This document shows positions 58,618-62,186 of a stretch of 62,186 nt of DNA, in pieces. Location of the stretch: positions 1-62,186 of the forward strand of contig JBBQPM010000012.1 of NCBI GenBank assembly GCA_038217425.1, given 5' to 3'. The notes under the pieces are model-generated. The model searched no databases and was not told the origin of the DNA. It saw only the letters and a list, made by a program, of their open reading frames with translations. The stretch comes from JAIEPT01 sp038217425. Lineage in GTDB: Bacteria > Planctomycetota > Planctomycetia > Gemmatales > Gemmataceae. A program made the position numbers and the translations under genes. How positions within the stretch are numbered: the first letter of the stretch is position 1; each line of letters opens with the position of its first letter.

Positions 58618-60882
58618 TCAAGGCACAGGCGTCTGCCGTTCGCGTAACATCTTCGCTTCGGCGCGGGCCAGGTCGACGTACGGTTTGCGGTAGAGCCACC
58701 AGACGATGCCCGCCGCCAACGCGAAACAAACGCCCGCAACGATCGGCCAAATCTCCGCGGCGAACCAGGCGTCCGTCGTCTCCACAATCCTCGGCGAACT
58801 GAGCAGCACCGCCTTGTACATCAGGTGAAACACGATCGGCGGCAGTAGGCTCTTACTCCGCACGCGCAATAAGCCGAGCACCACGCCCAGCAGGAAGAAC
58901 GGCAGGAACAAGAAGACGTTCATGTGGTAGACCGCGAACAGGAAGCTCGCCACCAAAATCGCCGTGCGCGGCCGAAATTTCTTGAGGAGTCCGGTGAGCA
59001 GGTACCCGCGAAACGCCAACTCCTGGCAGACGGCCGTGACGAAGGCGTAGATGATAAATGCCGACCAGTAGTCGTGCGGGCCCTCGCCGACCACGAGCGT
59101 CTTGAGTTCCTGAATGAACGGCTGCGGATCGTCGAGCAATCGGGTGGTGAGCGGAAACTGTTCGAGGATCGCCTTGGTCGCCCAGGCCATCGGCGGCAAC
59201 AGGAGCACGGCGAGCAGAAGGGCCAGGCCCAGTTCGCGCCAGGTCGGCAGACGCAGCGCGAGGCTTTCAAGGGGCCGGGTGTGGAGCATGATCGCCATCG
59301 CCAGCACCGGCATGGCGACGAAGGCGAGCAGCGTGACCGCGGTCAGCGTTTGCAAGGGGACGTTGCGAACGAAGCCGAGCGACACCCAATGCAAGGCGAG
59401 CAACATGCCGAAGCAGAAGAAGGCCTGCCCGGTGGTCGGCGTCGCTTCCTTATCGCGAAAGAGCCGACGGAGCCAAAGTTTGATGTCCAGGCGTTCGGCT
59501 TCGCGGAAGAGAACTTCCTCGCGCTGAAACTGATCGATCGCCCAGCGCAGAGCCATCCAGCTATAGATGGCGATGGGTAAGAGGACCGGTCCGATGTAGA
59601 ACCAGGGAATCTGGTCGAGGCTCGGCGCCGTCATCACGCGCTGCATGAGAAGGGCGACGCCGGTAATGGGGACCATGCTGTAGAAGGGATTGAGTTCCAC
59701 GCCGGGGGCGAGGGTGAGAAAGATCAGCGGCATGGTGAGGATGAACATCGGCATGAGGTAGTACTGTCCCTCTTTCGAGCTGCGGGCGTAGGCGCCGATG
59801 GCCAGACAGACGGCGCTGAAGAGGGCCGAGAGCGGCAGCGCGAGGAGCACGACCCAGAGGATGGCGAGAAGGGAGATGCCGCCGCCGGGGAGCAGTTTTT
59901 GGAATTGCCAGGTGGTGATGCCCATGCTGATGAGGTTGAGCAGCGCGGAGGCGAAGCTGAAGATCCAGATGGTGATGAACTTCCCGAGCACGATCTCCTC
60001 GCGCCCGGCGGGGGTGATGAGGAGCGTCTCCATGGTGCCGCGTTCTTTTTCGCCGGCGCACAGGTCGACCGCGGGATACAAGGCGCCGGCCAGCGACCAC
60101 ATCACCAACATGAAGGGAAAGATGCGTACCACGAGATCGACGATCTTCTCCTCGCCCCCCTGGCTCTCGGGTTCTTGAATCGCGAACGGACTGGCGAACG
60201 CGGGGGGCAGGCCCTTGCGAACGAGCCGAACTTTGCGCAGGTCCGCCTTCCACATCTCCAGATAGTGCCGCACGCGCTGGGCTGCCTGTTTGGAGCGGTC
60301 GTCGCCCGGTCGGCCCTTCAAGTGAATGGTCGGTTTCGCCGATTTAACACCCCCCGTTGCGATCGAAACAATCTCTTCGACGTCGACCTGCCCAAAGAAG
60401 TTCGGCGACGCCTCCACGATCAGATCGATTTCCTTGTCGCCGAGCGGATCGCGCGGGAGATCTTCGGGCGTGAGCCAAACGATTTTGACGCCTGTCCCCA
60501 GCGCCGCGGGGAGGGAAGCGTCGCGGACGGTGAATTCGCCCTGGTTGACGAAATAGGAGTAGTCGAAGTGTTTCTCGCTGTGCGGATAGAGAAGGGCGGC
60601 ACCGAGCGGCTGTCCAAAAATCTGCGCGACAAGCCCGGCCGCGGGGATGGGGCTCAGGCCCTCGTCGGCGTGGCGAAACGGGAACTGCTTTTCGGATCCT
60701 TCCTGCACGAAGCCGACGACGCTGGGCCGAACGCTGAAGCGAAACGCGAACTGCATCAGGGCGACGCCGAGGATGGGGTAGATGAGGAGGGGGAGCCCGG
60801 CGATCATGAATAGGGTGCGTCGATCGCGGAGTTGATCGCGGAGATCGCGCAGCCAGATGAGCCGAATGATACGCCAACGCAT
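58618..60882 (-). CDS. ABC-2 permease fused to CPBP-type domain
   Basis: 754 residues. First ~440: NatB-like ABC-2 permease (one N-terminal segment, large outer domain, five segments; CAGEKERGTMETLLITPAGREEIVLGK is the coupling motif). Last ~270: CPBP (CAAX-protease-like) domain with CQELAFRG (Gln620-Glu621-x3-Arg625, where the usual EExxxR has two Glu), VYHMN (FxxxH) and HLMYKA. The first Glu is replaced by Gln. Such permease-CPBP fusions exist in planctomycetes. No ABC ATPase gene is adjacent. Located 18 bases after ispD. Confidence 0.88.
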   Translation of the reverse strand: MRWRIIRLIWLRDLRDQLRDRRTLFMIAGLPLLIYPILGVALMQFAFRFSVRPSVVGFVQEGSEKQFPFRHADEGLSPIPAAGLVAQIFGQPLGAALLYPHSEKHFDYSYFVNQGEFTVRDASLPAALGTGVKIVWLTPEDLPRDPLGDKEIDLIVEASPNFFGQVDVEEIVSIATGGVKSAKPTIHLKGRPGDDRSKQAAQRVRHYLEMWKADLRKVRLVRKGLPPAFASPFAIQEPESQGGEEKIVDLVVRIFPFMLVMWSLAGALYPAVDLCAGEKERGTMETLLITPAGREEIVLGKFITIWIFSFASALLNLISMGITTWQFQKLLPGGGISLLAILWVVLLALPLSALFSAVCLAIGAYARSSKEGQYYLMPMFILTMPLIFLTLAPGVELNPFYSMVPITGVALLMQRVMTAPSLDQIPWFYIGPVLLPIAIYSWMALRWAIDQFQREEVLFREAERLDIKLWLRRLFRDKEATPTTGQAFFCFGMLLALHWVSLGFVRNVPLQTLTAVTLLAFVAMPVLAMAIMLHTRPLESLALRLPTWRELGLALLLAVLLLPPMAWATKAILEQFPLTTRLLDDPQPFIQELKTLVVGEGPHDYWSAFIIYAFVTAVCQELAFRGYLLTGLLKKFRPRTAILVASFLFAVYHMNVFLFLPFFLLGVVLGLLRVRSKSLLPPIVFHLMYKAVLLSSPRIVETTDAWFAAEIWPIVAGVCFALAAGIVWWLYRKPYVDLARAEAKMLRERQTPVP

Positions 60883-60900
60883 GAAGTTCCGCCGTCCGTC

Positions 60901-61662
60901 CTACTTGATGCCCTTGCCGCCCCACATATCTTCTTCGCCGAAGGGATGAAACCCGCCGGCGGCCGGCCTGGGTTTGGGCATCGATTTGAGAATCGCTTCG
61001 CCGAGGAAGAGGTCAGCCCGGGTCGTGAGCTTGATATTGGTGGACGCGCCGTCGACCATGGCGATTTTGTGCCCCGCCGCCTCGACGAGCTGCGCATCAT
61101 CGGTGATGTCGCGTCCGAGTTTGGCGCGCTCCGCGTACGCCTGCTCCAGCCAATCACGGCGAAAAACCTGCGGCGTCTGCGCCAGCCAAAGTCCCTGACG
61201 CGGCACCGTCGCCGTCACGAATTCCTGTTGGTCCACGCGTTTGATCGTGTCGGGAATCGGCATCCCCAGCATCGCCGCTCCGGTCGCGAACGCCTTGGCG
61301 AAGACCGACGCGATCAGCGCCTCCGTGAGAAAGGGCCGAACCGCGTCGTGAATGGCGACGAAGTCGACTTCGTCCTTGAGAAGTTTGAGAGCATTGGCGA
61401 CCGATTCGAAACGCTCGGCGCCCCCCAGCGCGACCTGCACGTTCATGAACGCCAGATTGGCGCCGAAGCGCATCTTGAACATTTCCTGATCGTCCGGCGA
61501 AATGACGATGATCGTCTGCGCGACCTCGTCGCGGTTGACGAAGTGTTCGACGGTGCGCAACCAAACGGCCCGGCCGTCGAGGTTGACGAACGGCTTCTTC
61601 TCTTTGTCCTTGAAACGCGACGACCGACCGGCCGCGGGGACGATGACGGCGATGCGAGGCAT
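60901..61662 (-). CDS. ispD: 2-C-methyl-D-erythritol 4-phosphate cytidylyltransferase
   Basis: 253 residues. IVPAAGRSSRFKDKEKKPF is the CTP-binding loop (slightly altered from AAGxGxRxGxxxPKQ), VAIHDAVRPFL and DDAQLVEAAGHKIAMVDGASTNIKLTTRADL are the MEP-binding signatures. Third step of the non-mevalonate isoprenoid pathway; ispF is at 21.1 kb. The last ~20 residues (KPRPAAGGFHPFGEEDMWGGKGIK) are an extra tail. Confidence 0.95.
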   Translation of the reverse strand: MPRIAVIVPAAGRSSRFKDKEKKPFVNLDGRAVWLRTVEHFVNRDEVAQTIIVISPDDQEMFKMRFGANLAFMNVQVALGGAERFESVANALKLLKDEVDFVAIHDAVRPFLTEALIASVFAKAFATGAAMLGMPIPDTIKRVDQQEFVTATVPRQGLWLAQTPQVFRRDWLEQAYAERAKLGRDITDDAQLVEAAGHKIAMVDGASTNIKLTTRADLFLGEAILKSMPKPRPAAGGFHPFGEEDMWGGKGIK

Positions 61663-61683
61663 GGCGAACCTCCCTTTCGGAGT

Positions 61684-61992
61684 CTATCTTATCGCGCCCC
61701 CCTGCCAGGCTGCCAGTCGCGCCCGCGCCTCAGTCGCGTTATTCGTCAGGCCGCGGATTTCCTCCTCCAAGACCTGCAAGTCCGCATCGAAGCCCTGCAT
61801 CAGCCCAGCGAACCTGACGGCCCGGTCGCTCAGGTCCACGGGCGTCGACGGTTGCGGTCGCCCGGCGCTCGTTTCGACGAACGACGTTTCGAAGTCGGCG
61901 GCGCGTTCGCCCGCCGCACGCAACGTCTCCTCCACGCAGTCACGGACCTTGTTCAGAATCGCGTCCCATTCCGCCGGCAGTTTCGAAACCAT
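61684..61992 (-). CDS. small conserved hypothetical protein
   Basis: 102 residues from ATG 61992 (MVSKLPAEWDAILNKVRDC); the longer upstream frame is poor. Mostly helical with a likely coiled coil in the second half (DADLQVLEEEIRGLTNNATEARARLA). No family recognised. Lies 22 bases before ispD, perhaps co-transcribed. Confidence 0.55.
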   Translation of the reverse strand: MVSKLPAEWDAILNKVRDCVEETLRAAGERAADFETSFVETSAGRPQPSTPVDLSDRAVRFAGLMQGFDADLQVLEEEIRGLTNNATEARARLAAWQGGAIR

Positions 61993-62092
61993 GGCAAAGC
62001 CCTCGGTGTTTGGGGACGGGAATACCACAAGGACGAGGGGCATGCAATCCGTGAAGGGTGTTACCAAAGTCTTCGGAGGGTGCGCCAATGGA

Positions 62093-62186
62093 TTCTGGCG
62101 AGGCCGGGGGGGGGGGGGCGCCGGGGGGGGCCCAACCGGGGGGGGTCGGACGGGCGGGAGGGGGCCGGGGGGCGGGCGGAGGCCGG
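62093..62186. other. G-rich low-complexity window end
   Basis: Runs of G, up to 14 long, with few C and almost no other bases. Looks like poor-quality assembly or read end; no gene can be supported. Confidence 0.7.

Noticed and set aside
62093..62186. G-quadruplex region
   Set aside because: Long G runs fit poor end-of-contig sequence quality better than a biological element.

Overview
The window looks like chromosomal DNA from a GC-rich planctomycete, probably of the Gemmata/Gemmataceae type. Evidence: a PSCyt1/DUF1549/DUF1553 protein, a BBP7-type outer-membrane protein, DUF1080, PQQ-propeller and SBP56 secreted proteins, Ser/Thr kinases fused to WD40 or FHA domains, small zinc-ribbon proteins, and many families of palindromic intergenic repeats. 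I saw no tRNA, rRNA or CRISPR array. The last ~95 bases are G-rich low-complexity sequence and look like a poor contig end.

Layout. 0-1.8 kb: partial acidic-repeat zinc-ribbon protein and a DUF2617 protein. 1.9-7.4 kb: leftward five-gene ABC exporter operon (ATPase, permease, ATPase, permease, permease). 7.5-10 kb: endonuclease III overlapping a WD40 Ser/Thr kinase. 10.2-14.5 kb: aldehyde dehydrogenase, then a cluster of small genes (basic peptide, TPR protein, 105-aa protein, HEPN-like protein) and a lone ABC-2 permease. 14.5-21.5 kb: BBP7 porin-like protein, lipoate-ligase family protein, PSCyt1/DUF1549/DUF1553 protein, cysS-ispF. 21.7-25.9 kb: rightward operon with HpaI-type aldolase, 93-aa protein, sugar isomerase, LarA-like protein and NagB-like protein. 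25.9-27 kb: REP-like palindromes around a REP-associated transposase. 27-30.3 kb: a second membrane kinase and a glycine-rich RNA-binding protein with a long leader and a clean intrinsic terminator. 30.5-38.9 kb: pseudopilins, PilMNO-like proteins, PilT- and PilB-type ATPases, then an FHA pseudokinase. 39-40.4 kb: DUF1080 protein and a DUF433/DUF5615 toxin-antitoxin pair. 40.6-44.8 kb: a low-GC module with its own promoter: winged-helix/coiled-coil protein, P-loop ATPase and a beta-rich membrane protein broken by one in-frame stop. 45-50.4 kb: SBP56, DUF2330, sialidase, PQQ-repeat proteins. 50.5-56.2 kb: recQ, dihydropyrimidinase, a MazEF-like pair, PreA-like dihydropyrimidine dehydrogenase. 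56.2-62 kb: ppk, an ABC-2 permease/CPBP fusion, ispD and a small protein.

Main candidates for something new: (1) the ATPase module at 40.6-44.8 kb next to the DUF433/DUF5615 pair; (2) the LarA/NagB-like operon at 21.7-25.9 kb, whose enzymes keep some catalytic residues and change others; (3) the HEPN-like pair at 12.5-13.3 kb; (4) the FHA pseudokinase after the pilus/secretion ATPases; (5) the families of hairpin repeats that sit at gene ends and in several cases supply the stop codon.
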